Of a DNA stretch of 64,000 bases, positions 17,923 to 25,875 are shown one piece after another. Below the pieces are notes generated by a model. The model had not been told where the DNA came from and did no database searches. It saw nothing but the letters and a program-made list of their open reading frames with translations. The first letter of the stretch is position 1. Each line of letters opens with the position of its first letter. The position numbers and the translations under genes are program-made. Source of the stretch: CAYXOX01 sp964466745 (GTDB taxonomy: Bacteria > Pseudomonadota > Alphaproteobacteria > Rhodobacterales > Rhodobacteraceae); assembly GCA_964466745.1 (NCBI GenBank), contig CAYXOX010000003.1:7765-71764 (forward strand). The letters run 5' to 3'.

Positions 17923-17948
17923 AAGGGGGCCGGGCCGCCGGCTCCCTT
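17923..17948 (+). terminator. Probable terminator of dabBA
   Basis: An 11-bp stem (AAGGGGGCCGG with CCGGCTCCCTT, one G.U) has a GCCG loop and is followed by a pyrimidine-rich CCTTGTC. It lies 30 bases after the dabA stop and before the convergent marR gene, and could serve both directions. Confidence 0.5.
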
Positions 17949-18017
17949 CCTTGTCATGGCTGGGCGGGATCGAACGGGCCGGATCGGAGCGAAGCGGCTC
18001 CCCGGCCAGGGCGGCGT

Positions 18018-18572
18018 TCAGCCGCCGTGCGCTTGGCGACCCTCCTCGCCCTTGTCCGGCGGCGGCGCATCCCGCGCCGCGTCGAGCACTCGGCGCAGAT
18101 GCTGCAGCGCGGGCAGCAGCGCCTCGAGCGTGCCCGGCTCCAGCGCGCCGAGGTTCCGGCGGATATCGGGTTCGAGGGCGGCGATGGTGGCCGTGCGCAG
18201 CGCGTGGCCGGCCTCGGTGATCCGCACCAGCTTGGAGCGCCCATCGGCAGGGTTGGGCAGCGTGTCCACGAGGCCGTGGCGCCCGAGCACGGCGATGGAG
18301 TGGGTCATCGAGGTCTTGGGCACCTGGAACGCGCGCGCAAGCTGCAGCGGTGTCTGCCCCGCCGGGCGCGAGGCAAGATGATTGAGCACGCCGAACTGCG
18401 CCGCGACCATCCCCTTCGGCAACCGCGCCTCGAGCAGGGCGGAGGAGAGCTGAGCAACGATGTTGGCCTCGTTCAGAACGGTGAAGGCGAGTTCGGGGGA
18501 AATGCCGGATGCCTCCGCCCTGCCCCGGGCTTTCGGCGCGACGGGCTGCAAGGCTCCGGGATCGTCGTTCAT
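18018..18572 (-). CDS. MarR-family transcriptional regulator
   Basis: A 184-residue winged-helix protein. A helical dimerisation N terminus (about 25-60) precedes the HTH in QLARAFQVPKTSMTHSIAVL and the wing NPADGRSKLVRITEAG, classical MarR features. An extra polar tail ends the protein. It is encoded downstream of, and on the same strand as, the Tat-type nitroreductase gene (105-base gap). It probably represses that gene through the paired operator at 19806-19840, and would be relieved by a redox-active or phenolic ligand, which is inference from the family. Confidence 0.88.
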   Translation of the reverse strand: MNDDPGALQPVAPKARGRAEASGISPELAFTVLNEANIVAQLSSALLEARLPKGMVAAQFGVLNHLASRPAGQTPLQLARAFQVPKTSMTHSIAVLGRHGLVDTLPNPADGRSKLVRITEAGHALRTATIAALEPDIRRNLGALEPGTLEALLPALQHLRRVLDAARDAPPPDKGEEGRQAHGG

Positions 18573-18676
18573 AACTGCTGCCTTTCCGACCTGCGGGGCT
18601 CGGCCTGCCCGGCCCTGCCCCGGGGCGAGCGGCGCGTGCGTCAGGCGCCAGGCGCGCAGCGGGGGCCGCCTCCTGA

Positions 18677-19792
18677 TTAGCCCTGCCGGAGCCGCGCGTC
18701 GAGCGGCCAGCGCGGGGTCGGCGGCGTCTGCGGGCCGTAGCCGAGGCGCGCAAGCATCTGGACCGTCTCGCCTTGAGCGGCCAGCAGTCGGTGCGCCTCG
18801 GCGTAGTGTGCGGCCATCTCGGGGTATTCCTGCAGGGCCTGGCTCACGGGATGCAAGGCCAGCCCGAGGCGCGTGGTCGCAAGGTTGAGCCGCAGGTATC
18901 GGCGCCCGGCCTCGATCTGCTCGGCGCGGGTGTTGCCCTCGGAGACGATCACCGCATAGGCCGGCGTGGCTGTGAGCATCTCGCGGTAGATTGCAAGACC
19001 TTCACGAAACGCGATGCTCGACGGGTCGCGCTGTTTTTCGCGCGTGAGGATGCCCGCGAGCATCATGGCCTCCAGCATGGGGCCGCCAAGATCGATTCCA
19101 TCCGGATTCGCCTCGATCTCGCGCCGCCCGAAGCGCATCAGGTCCACGCTTTCGCCATAGGTGTGCGGCGTGGTGAGCTCCACCTCGAAGGCCGCGAGAG
19201 TCAGCGCGCGCAGCCGCGCCACGAGGGCCGGATCGTCGAGGATGGTGGCGAATTCGCCAAGTGCGCTGCGCTGTTCGGCGGCGACAGGCCGGTCTTCGAA
19301 GGGCTCCTTGCACGACCGCCGGTCGAGGATCGCGGCCCCGAGCGGATCGGCCCCGACGGCATCGGGCGAGAGGCGCAACTCGGCGACCGGCGCGCCGGGC
19401 GCCTCTCCCTGCGGGAAAAGGGCCAGCTCCACCCCGTGGCCGCTGCCCGACGCGCCAATCACGAATGTCTCGAGAAAGCAGCCCATTCCGATGGTCAGCT
19501 GCCGATCGAACGGATCGGTATGGGGCAGGTTCAGGGCCGGATCGCGGAACACCCGCACGGTGTCGGCGCCCACCAGCTCGGCCTGCCATGGCTGCCGGTT
19601 GTGGGGGTTGGGCGCGAGGATCGCGAAGCTCAGGGCGTTCAGGCGCGGATCGTCGTGGGCGCCCGCCTCGGCCCAGGGCGCGAGCGCCCGGTGAGGCGTG
19701 CGCGTGAGGGCGAAGCCGGTGCCGCCGGCACCTGCAGCAAGGACGATGCCGCCCCCAACGAGAGCGAGCATCTTGCGACGGGAGATGGGCAT
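18677..19792 (-). CDS. Tat-exported nitroreductase-family protein
   Basis: A 371-residue protein with a twin-arginine signal (ISRRKMLALVGGG, residues 3-15, then an Ala/Gly hydrophobic stretch). This implies export of a folded, cofactor-loaded protein. The body is nitroreductase-like: NPHNRQPWQAEL resembles the FMN-contacting N-terminal motif, and DRRSCKEPFEDRPV the RRS[IV]R-type motif. The reaction may be reduction of nitro or quinone compounds, or flavin sequestration as in Acg-like relatives; the sequence does not decide. It is first gene of an operon with marR. GGAG precedes the ATG, and a good promoter overlaps the operator. Confidence 0.82.
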   Translation of the reverse strand: MPISRRKMLALVGGGIVLAAGAGGTGFALTRTPHRALAPWAEAGAHDDPRLNALSFAILAPNPHNRQPWQAELVGADTVRVFRDPALNLPHTDPFDRQLTIGMGCFLETFVIGASGSGHGVELALFPQGEAPGAPVAELRLSPDAVGADPLGAAILDRRSCKEPFEDRPVAAEQRSALGEFATILDDPALVARLRALTLAAFEVELTTPHTYGESVDLMRFGRREIEANPDGIDLGGPMLEAMMLAGILTREKQRDPSSIAFREGLAIYREMLTATPAYAVIVSEGNTRAEQIEAGRRYLRLNLATTRLGLALHPVSQALQEYPEMAAHYAEAHRLLAAQGETVQMLARLGYGPQTPPTPRWPLDARLRQG

Positions 19793-19805
19793 GGTCGAGA
19801 CTCCA

Positions 19806-19852
19806 TTAAGTGCGATATCGCATCATTTAGTGCGATGTCGAACTTTTTACAA
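19806..19852 (-). promoter_or_regulatory. Promoter with paired MarR-type operators for nitroreductase-marR
   Basis: Two near-identical half-operators, TTAAGTGCGATATCG (19806-19820) and TTTAGTGCGATGTCG (19826-19840), repeat with a 20-bp period. The first contains the perfect palindrome TGCGATATCGCA (19811-19822). On the minus strand a TTGTAA -35 (19847-19852), a 17-base spacer and a TAAATG -10 (19824-19829) overlap both copies. This is the layout of a repressor-blocked promoter, and the marR gene in the same operon is the natural candidate. Confidence 0.65.
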
Positions 19853-20028
19853 CCCCTTGAACGACGCCCGACCGGCGCTGCCACGGGGATCCGTGCGTGT
19901 GCGCGCTGCGCCGCGCGCCGGCGCGGGCCTCGTCTGCCGGCGCGCTTCCGGCTGGACGCCACGCCGGGGGGTGTTATCTGCGGGAGCGACGAAGCGGCGG
20001 CCCAGGCGCCGCAGCACTTCGGGAAGCC

Positions 20029-20610
20029 ATGTCCGAGCGCCGACGCCGAACCATCCTCCTCGCGCTCCTTGGAGCGGCGCTCGCGCCGGCCCTGGCCTGG
20101 AGCGTGCTTGCCGTGACGCGCACGACGCCGCCCGGTGCCTACACCGCGCCCGGGCTGCCTCCCCTCACGCCGGAAGCCGCGCGGGCCGAGATGTTCCTGC
20201 TGCTGCCGGCCCTGCTCACGGTGGTCTACGAAGCTTTCGGGCAGACGGAGGAAGCCGCGATATACGATACGCTGGCGCGCGCGGCACATGGCGCCGCGCT
20301 CGAATCGCTCTACCTCGAGCGGGCCGGCGCGCTGCAGGGAGGCGGGCTGACGGAAGCCGACCAGACGATACACGAGATGCAGGTGCTCGGGATCACCACC
20401 AGCCAGCGGGGAGAAACCTTCGCGCTCGACGCGCACTGGCAGGTGATCGGCACCGTGGGCCACAGCGAGCACATCCATGTGCGCGGCAACGCCTATCGCG
20501 CCGACCTTGCCCTCGCGCCGGTGGAAGGGGCATGGAAGATCGTGGATTTCGCCCTGCGCGAGGTGGACCGGACCAGCGCCGGAGAGCAATACGTGGTCGA
20601 CGCGCCATGA
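20029..20610 (+). CDS. Membrane-anchored protein of the metal ABC cluster, uncharacterised
   Basis: A 193-residue protein with one N-terminal hydrophobic helix (about 9-29, after SERRRR), so probably periplasmic and anchored. The rest is one conserved-looking domain: an acidic helical part (VVYEAFGQTEEAAIYDTLAR), then a beta-rich part (ALDAHWQVIGTVGHSEHIHV ending in GAWKIVDFALREVD). The cluster GHSEHIH supplies three histidines that could bind metal. I recall similar domains next to LolD/FtsX-type transporters of suspected metals but no assigned function. ATG 20029 is chosen for the hydrophobic start. It overlaps the ATPase gene as ATGA. Confidence 0.68.
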   Translation: MSERRRRTILLALLGAALAPALAWSVLAVTRTTPPGAYTAPGLPPLTPEAARAEMFLLLPALLTVVYEAFGQTEEAAIYDTLARAAHGAALESLYLERAGALQGGGLTEADQTIHEMQVLGITTSQRGETFALDAHWQVIGTVGHSEHIHVRGNAYRADLALAPVEGAWKIVDFALREVDRTSAGEQYVVDAP

Positions 20611-21275
20611 TCGCGCTGGAAAAGCTTCGCTTCGCCTACTCCGGCGGTCGCTTCCGCCTCGATGTGCCGTCGCTTGCCGTCGGCGCGGGCGAGCGGGTTG
20701 CCGTCGTCGGCCCGAGCGGGACCGGCAAGACGACGCTGCTCAACCTCGTCGCCGGCCTCCTGCGCCCCGACGCCGGCCGCGTCACGGTGGACGGCAGCGA
20801 TCTGTGCAGCCTTTCGCCATCGGAGTTGCGCCGGTTCCGCGCCCGGACCATCGGCTTCGTCTTCCAGGATTTCGCGCTGGTGGAGTACCTCAGCGCGGCC
20901 GAAAACATCCTCTACCCCTACCGCGTCGCCCCCCATGCGGCCATCGACGGGGCCGTGCGTGCGCGGGCCCGCGCGCTGGCCGACGCCTGCGGGCTGACCG
21001 AGAAGCTGGGCCGTCGCCCCGGCGCGCTCTCGCAGGGCGAACAGCAACGGGTGGCGATCTGCCGGGCCCTCGTGACGCAACCGCGGCTCGTGCTCTCCGA
21101 CGAGGCGACAGGGAATCTCGACCCGGCCAACAAGGCGCTGATCCTCGATCTGCTCTTCGCCCAGGCCGAGGCGGCGGGCGCGAGCATCCTTGCGGTGACC
21201 CACGATCACGCGCTGCTTCCACGCTTCGACAGGGTCGTGGATTTCTCCGTCTTCAGCTCCGCGGCCGCGGCATGA
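20607..21275 (+). CDS. LolD/MacB-type ABC ATPase
   Basis: A 222-residue ATPase of the LolD/FtsE/MacB class. Walker A is GPSGTGKT (35-42), the Q-loop is in IGFVFQDFALVEYLSA, the signature LSQGEQQR, and Walker B with the class-specific SDEATGNLDP. Members drive FtsX-type permeases by mechanotransmission rather than transport through a channel. It is coupled by ATGA overlaps to genes on both sides (20607 and 21272), so it must work with the FtsX-type protein that follows. Confidence 0.9.
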   Translation: MIALEKLRFAYSGGRFRLDVPSLAVGAGERVAVVGPSGTGKTTLLNLVAGLLRPDAGRVTVDGSDLCSLSPSELRRFRARTIGFVFQDFALVEYLSAAENILYPYRVAPHAAIDGAVRARARALADACGLTEKLGRRPGALSQGEQQRVAICRALVTQPRLVLSDEATGNLDPANKALILDLLFAQAEAAGASILAVTHDHALLPRFDRVVDFSVFSSAAAA

Positions 21276-22441
21276 ACGCCTTCTTTCTTGCCGTCTCCTA
21301 CCTGCGCTTTCACTGGGCGCGCAGCCTGGTGCTGGTGCTCGCCGTGGCGCTGATCCTTGCGGTGCCGGTTGCCTCGCGGGCGCTGCTGAATGCGGGGGAG
21401 GCCACGCTCACGGCCCGCGCGGAGACAACACCCTACCTCGTGGGGCGCCGGGGCAGCGCGCTCGATCTGACCATGGCCGCGCTCTATTTCGGCGAGGAAC
21501 GGCCGCCCACCCTGCCCGCCGCCGAGGTGGACAGGATCTGGGACAGCGGGCTGGCCGTACCCATCCCGCTTCACATCGGCTTCGAAACCGGCGGGCAGCC
21601 GATCGTGGGAACCACGCTCGATTATTTCGAGTTCCGTGATCTTGCGCTCGCGGGCGGCCGGGGGCTTGCCGTGCTCGGCGAGGCGGTGCTCGGGGCACGG
21701 GCGGCGGAGGCCCTCGGGGTGGCCCCGGGCGACACGGTTGTCTCCACCCCGCAGAACCTCTTCGATCTCGACGGCGTCTATCCCCTCGAGATGCCGGTCG
21801 TCGGCGTGCTCGCCCCCACCGGCACCCCCGACGACGAGGCCGTCTTCGTGGACATCAAGACGACATGGGTGATCGCGGGCATCGGCCACGGCCATGCCGA
21901 CGTGGTGAGCGCCGAGGCCCTCGCCGCCGGCGAGACCGTGCTGGCCGGGGCGGAAATCGTGCAATTCCAGCGCATAACGCCCGAGAACATCGAGAGCTTC
22001 CATTTCCACGGCAACGAGGGGGATTACCCCGTCACCGCGGTGATCGCCGTGCCGAGCGACCTGCGCGCGGGCACGATCCTGCAGGGCCGTTACCTCGACC
22101 CGGACGGCAGCGCACAGCTCGTCTCGCCCGTCCTCGTCGTCGAGGGGCTGGTGGAGCGGATCTTCCGCATCCGCACCGTGCTCGACGCGGTCGCGGCCAT
22201 CGTGGCCGCCGCGGCACTGGCGGCCATCGGGCTTTCCCTCTTTCTCTCCTATCGCCTGCGCGCGGCGGAGTTCGCCACCGCGCGCAAGCTCGGCGCCGCG
22301 CGCGGAACGGCGCTCAGGCTCTTGGCGGCGGAAACAGCCGTGTTACTTCTGCCCTGCATCCTGCTGGCGGGCGCGCTCGCATTTGCCGTGCATGCACGGG
22401 CCGACACGCTCGTGGGCTGGATGCTGGCCCTCGGCGCCTGA
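21272..22441 (+). CDS. FtsX/MacB-type ABC permease
   Basis: A 389-residue protein. One transmembrane helix (about 15-37), then a large periplasmic MacB_PCD-like domain (about 40-310), then a C-terminal pair or triplet of helices ending AVHARADTLVGWMLALGA. Canonical FtsX-type permeases have four helices; three segments after the periplasmic domain appear hydrophobic, so this fits. The periplasmic domain has His-containing stretches (GIGHGHADVV and ESFHFHGNEG) that are suggestive of metal handling. Coupled to the ATPase by an ATGA overlap. Confidence 0.86.
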   Translation: MNAFFLAVSYLRFHWARSLVLVLAVALILAVPVASRALLNAGEATLTARAETTPYLVGRRGSALDLTMAALYFGEERPPTLPAAEVDRIWDSGLAVPIPLHIGFETGGQPIVGTTLDYFEFRDLALAGGRGLAVLGEAVLGARAAEALGVAPGDTVVSTPQNLFDLDGVYPLEMPVVGVLAPTGTPDDEAVFVDIKTTWVIAGIGHGHADVVSAEALAAGETVLAGAEIVQFQRITPENIESFHFHGNEGDYPVTAVIAVPSDLRAGTILQGRYLDPDGSAQLVSPVLVVEGLVERIFRIRTVLDAVAAIVAAAALAAIGLSLFLSYRLRAAEFATARKLGAARGTALRLLAAETAVLLLPCILLAGALAFAVHARADTLVGWMLALGA

Positions 22442-22479
22442 CGGCCAGGCCCGGAGGAGTGAGCAATGGGGAGGACCTG

Positions 22480-23250
22480 ATGAAACGTGCCTGTCTCGCG
22501 GCGGCGACCGCGGCCCTGCTTGCCGCCGCCCCCGCTGCGGCCCACTACGGGATGATCATTCCGTCGGACCCGATGATCTCCCAGGAAGACGGGCGCAGCG
22601 TGGCGCTCACGCTCTCCTTCTCCCACCCCTTCGAGCGTGACGGCATGGTCCTCGACGCGCCGCGCGCCTTCACCGTCAACCATGGCGGCCAGACGACAGA
22701 CCTTCTCGGGAGCCTCGGTGCCGCGCAGGTGATGGGGGCGCCGGGCTTCGTGCTGGAGCACCCTCTCGAACGGCCGGGCACCTACGTGTTCGCGATGGAA
22801 CCGCAGCCTTACTGGGAACCGGCCGAGGACGCCTTCATCATCCACTACACCAAGACCTACGTGACCGCCTACGGCGACGACGAAGGCTGGGACGCCGAGC
22901 TCGGCCTCGCGACGGAGATCGTCCCCCTCTCCAAGCCCTTCGGCCTCTGGGAGCACAACGTGTTCCAGGGCATCGTCAAGCTCGGCGGCGCGCCGGTGCC
23001 CTTCGCCGAGGTGGAGGTGGAGTTCTACAACGAGACCGGCGCGGCCTCCGTGCCCGACGAGCTGATGGTCACCCAGACGGTGAAGGCCGATCAGAACGGC
23101 GTGTTCACCTATGCGCCGCCGGCCTCCGGGTGGTGGGGCTTTGCCGCGCTGAACACCGCCGACTACACGCTTCAGCAGGACGGCGCGGAGAAGGCGGTGG
23201 AGCTGGGCGCGGTGATCTGGGTCCGGTTCGAGCCGTGGGCGGCCCGATGA
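22480..23250 (+). CDS. DUF4198 (NikK-like) periplasmic protein
   Basis: A 256-residue secreted protein. The signal peptide ends PAAA before His22, so the mature protein should start HYGMIIPSD. This N-terminal His is a feature I associate with DUF4198/NikK proteins that accompany nickel and cobalt transporters. The rest is beta-rich (two Ig-like halves). A family role as periplasmic metal-binding accessory is known only loosely. ATG 22480 has GGGGAGG upstream; a GTG 21 bases earlier is a weaker option. The stop overlaps the next start (ATGA, 23247). Confidence 0.82.
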   Translation: MKRACLAAATAALLAAAPAAAHYGMIIPSDPMISQEDGRSVALTLSFSHPFERDGMVLDAPRAFTVNHGGQTTDLLGSLGAAQVMGAPGFVLEHPLERPGTYVFAMEPQPYWEPAEDAFIIHYTKTYVTAYGDDEGWDAELGLATEIVPLSKPFGLWEHNVFQGIVKLGGAPVPFAEVEVEFYNETGAASVPDELMVTQTVKADQNGVFTYAPPASGWWGFAALNTADYTLQQDGAEKAVELGAVIWVRFEPWAAR

Positions 23251-23600
23251 GCGCCGCCCGAACCCTCCGCGCCGCGGCCGCCGCCGGGATAGTGCTTGCC
23301 GCCGGGGCCGGAACGGCCGGCGCGCACCAGCTCAACGTCTTCGCCAGCACCGATTGCGAGGTGGTGAGGATCGAGGCGAAGTTCTCCTCCGGGCGCGTGC
23401 CGGTGGGCGGTGAGGTGCGCATCCTCAACGGGCAGAACACGCTTCTGGCCACCCTCGCGCTCACCTCGGAGGGCACGCTTTCCGTGCCGCTCGCCGGGCT
23501 CGATGCCGCCACCGGCCTGCTCATCGAGGTCGATACCGGGGACCACGAGGACTACTGGATCGTCACCCCGCAGGACATCGCCGGCGCATGCCCCGGCTGA
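23247..23600 (+). CDS. Small secreted NikL-like protein
   Basis: A 117-residue protein. The signal peptide ends AGA before His27, giving a mature N terminus HQLNVFAS. The single beta-sandwich-like domain has CEVVRIEAKFSSGRVPVGG and ends EVDTGDHEDYWIVTP, similar in pattern to NikL, an extra component of some nickel/cobalt ECF transporters. Two Cys (one near each end of the mature protein) could form a disulfide. It overlaps the neighbours by 4 and 13 bases, so it is made stoichiometrically with them. Function by homology is tentative. Confidence 0.72.
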   Translation: MSAARTLRAAAAAGIVLAAGAGTAGAHQLNVFASTDCEVVRIEAKFSSGRVPVGGEVRILNGQNTLLATLALTSEGTLSVPLAGLDAATGLLIEVDTGDHEDYWIVTPQDIAGACPG

Positions 23601-24502
23601 GCGTCGGTCGCGCGCTTGGGGCGCTCCTGCTCACGGCGCTGGCGCTGGCGGCGCCCGCCGCGGCCGAAGAGCGTCCGCGGGCCGTCGCGGTGACCTACGC
23701 GCTGGCGTATTTCGCCGAACGGCTCGGCGGCGCGGCGATCGACGTCGAGTTCCCGGTGCCCGAGGGCGCCGACCCCGAGTTCTGGCGGCCGGGCATCGCC
23801 GAGATCGGCGCCATCCAGTCTGCCGACCTGATCCTGCTAAACGGTGCGGGCTTCGCGCGCTGGACGGCGCGCGCCTCGCTGCCACGGGCCCGAACCGTGG
23901 TTACCGCCCGCGGCATCGAGGACCGCTTCATCGCAACCGAGGCGATCACCCACAGCCACGGCGACGGCGGCGCGCACACCCACCAGAGCACCGCCCCCTA
24001 CACCTGGCTGGACCAGCAGAACGCCCTCGCCCAGGCCGGGGCCGTGGCGGAGGCGCTCAAGGCGCGGGGGCTCGCGCCGGCGCAGGATGTCGATGCCGCC
24101 TTCGCGGCGCTCGCTGCCGAGCTGGACATGCTCCACGCCGCCGCGCTTGCGCTTGCACCGCTGGCGGAGGGCATGCCCGTGATCGCCACGCACCCGCGCT
24201 ACCAGTATCTCGCGCACGCCTACGGGCTGACCCTGCACGCGCTGGAATGGGAGGCAGGCACCGCGCCGGGCCCGGCAGAGCTTGAGGACCTGCGCGCACT
24301 GGCGGACCAGACGGGCGCACGGGTGCTGATCTGGGAAGCCGAACCGCCTGCCGGGGCGCGCGACGCGGTGCGCGCGCTGGGGCTCGCCGATACCGTCTTT
24401 CCCACGCTCGCCTCGAGGCCTGCAGCCGGATATGCCCAGACCTTCGAGCGCGCGGTGGCCGATCTCGCCGCCGCCCTGGCGGTGGCCGGAGCGGGCGAGT
24501 GA
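23588..24502 (+). CDS. ZnuA-like metal-binding SBP (cluster A-I)
   Basis: A 304-residue periplasmic protein with signal peptide (about 1-26) and the fold signature of zinc/manganese SBPs. It carries a His-rich loop HSHGDGGAHTH (122-132) and VIATHPRYQYLAHAYGLTL, equivalent to the conserved HxAFxY segment. The first canonical metal His of ZnuA is replaced in the VPEGADPEFWRP region, so metal geometry may differ. It is the last gene of the six-gene cluster and has no ZnuB/ZnuC partners nearby, so it presumably works with the LolD/FtsX-type machine. Confidence 0.83.
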   Translation: MPRLSVGRALGALLLTALALAAPAAAEERPRAVAVTYALAYFAERLGGAAIDVEFPVPEGADPEFWRPGIAEIGAIQSADLILLNGAGFARWTARASLPRARTVVTARGIEDRFIATEAITHSHGDGGAHTHQSTAPYTWLDQQNALAQAGAVAEALKARGLAPAQDVDAAFAALAAELDMLHAAALALAPLAEGMPVIATHPRYQYLAHAYGLTLHALEWEAGTAPGPAELEDLRALADQTGARVLIWEAEPPAGARDAVRALGLADTVFPTLASRPAAGYAQTFERAVADLAAALAVAGAGE

Positions 24503-24636
24503 TCGCAGCGCCCGGGGCACGGCCCCCGAAGCGGAGCCGGAACCGGAACTGTCACGCGCGCGTCATGGGCGGCTGGCACGTGGTGGCGAGACCCGTCGCG
24601 CACCGCGCGCCACAGCCGTAAGGATCTCCGGCAACA

Positions 24637-25875
24637 ATGGCCCACCACCCCCGGAGGCAGACCGAGACCCCGGCCCGAGGCGCAGGAACGCCCGGCGAGG
24701 TCTTCGGCGTGTTCCTGCGGCTCGGGCTCACCTCCTTCGGTGGGCCCATCGCGCATCTGGGCTATTTCCGCGAGGAACTGGTGGCGCGGCGCCGCTGGCT
24801 GAGCGATGCCGACTATGCCGATCTGGTGGCGCTCTGCCAGTTCCTGCCCGGCCCCGCGTCGAGCCAGGTGGGCTTCGCGCTGGGGCTGATGCGCGCGGGC
24901 TGGCTCGGCGCGCTAGCCGCCTTCACCGCCTTCACGGCGCCATCGGCGCTCCTGCTCTTCGCCTTCGCAGCCGGCGTGGGCACGCTCGGCGGGCCGCTTG
25001 CCCTCGGCGCGCTGGACGGGCTCAAGATCGTGGCGGTGGCGATCGTGGCACAGGCCGTGCTGGGCATGGCGCGCACGCTCTGCCCCGATCGCGAACGCGC
25101 CGCCATCGCGGTGGGCGCGGTCGCGGTGCTGGCGGTGCTGCCGGGTGCGGCCGGGATGATCGGGGCCATCGTGCTCGGTGCCGCCGCCGGCCTTGTCCTG
25201 GCGCCCGGCGCGATGCCGGCCGGCGAGCCGGGAAGCGCACCTGCCGGGGGTCTGCCGGTGCCTCGCGGCCTCGCGCTGGCCGCGCTCTCAGCCTTCGCCG
25301 CGCTCCTGATCCTCCTGCCGCTTCTGGCGCCGCTTGCACCCGCGCTCGCCGTGGCCGACGCGTTCTACCGCTCCGGCGCCCTCGTCTTCGGCGGCGGCCA
25401 TGTGGTGCTGCCCCTGCTGGAGGCCGAAACCGTGGCTAAGGGCTGGATCGCGCCGGAGGACTTCCTCGCGGGCTACGGCGCCGCGCAGGCCGTCCCCGGC
25501 CCGCTCTTCACCTTCGCGGCCTATCTCGGTGCCGCTCTCGACGGCGCGCCCAGCGGCCTGGGAGGCGGCGCGCTCGCGCTCGGGGCGATCTTCCTGCCGG
25601 GGTTCCTGCTGCTCGTGGCAGCGCTGCCCTTCTGGGCCGCGCTGCGCGCCCTGCGCCCTGCGCGTGCGCTCATGCAGGGCGCGAATGCCGCCGTGGTGGG
25701 GATCCTCGGCGCCGCGCTCTACGATCCTGTGTTCACCGCCGCCGTGGGGTCCATGGCCGATTTCACCCTCGCACTGGGCTGCTTCGTGGCGCTCGCCGCC
25801 TGGAAAGCTCCGCCCTGGGCGGTGGTGATCGCAGGTGCCGCCGGGGGCGCCGTCCTCGCACTTGCGGGCATCTAG
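24637..25875 (+). CDS. chrA: Chromate transporter ChrA
   Basis: A 412-residue membrane protein of the CHR family in its full-length two-domain form. The N-terminal half has LGLTSFGGPIAHLGYFREEL and CQFLPGPASSQVGFALG, and the C-terminal half has the matching FGGGHVVLPLLEAE and AAQAVPGPLFTFAAYLG motifs. It exports chromate using the proton gradient. The C-terminal stop touches the convergent gene at 25872. A ChrR-like reductase is encoded 0.9 kb away, supporting a chromate or oxyanion stress role. Confidence 0.93.
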   Translation: MAHHPRRQTETPARGAGTPGEVFGVFLRLGLTSFGGPIAHLGYFREELVARRRWLSDADYADLVALCQFLPGPASSQVGFALGLMRAGWLGALAAFTAFTAPSALLLFAFAAGVGTLGGPLALGALDGLKIVAVAIVAQAVLGMARTLCPDRERAAIAVGAVAVLAVLPGAAGMIGAIVLGAAAGLVLAPGAMPAGEPGSAPAGGLPVPRGLALAALSAFAALLILLPLLAPLAPALAVADAFYRSGALVFGGGHVVLPLLEAETVAKGWIAPEDFLAGYGAAQAVPGPLFTFAAYLGAALDGAPSGLGGGALALGAIFLPGFLLLVAALPFWAALRALRPARALMQGANAAVVGILGAALYDPVFTAAVGSMADFTLALGCFVALAAWKAPPWAVVIAGAAGGAVLALAGI

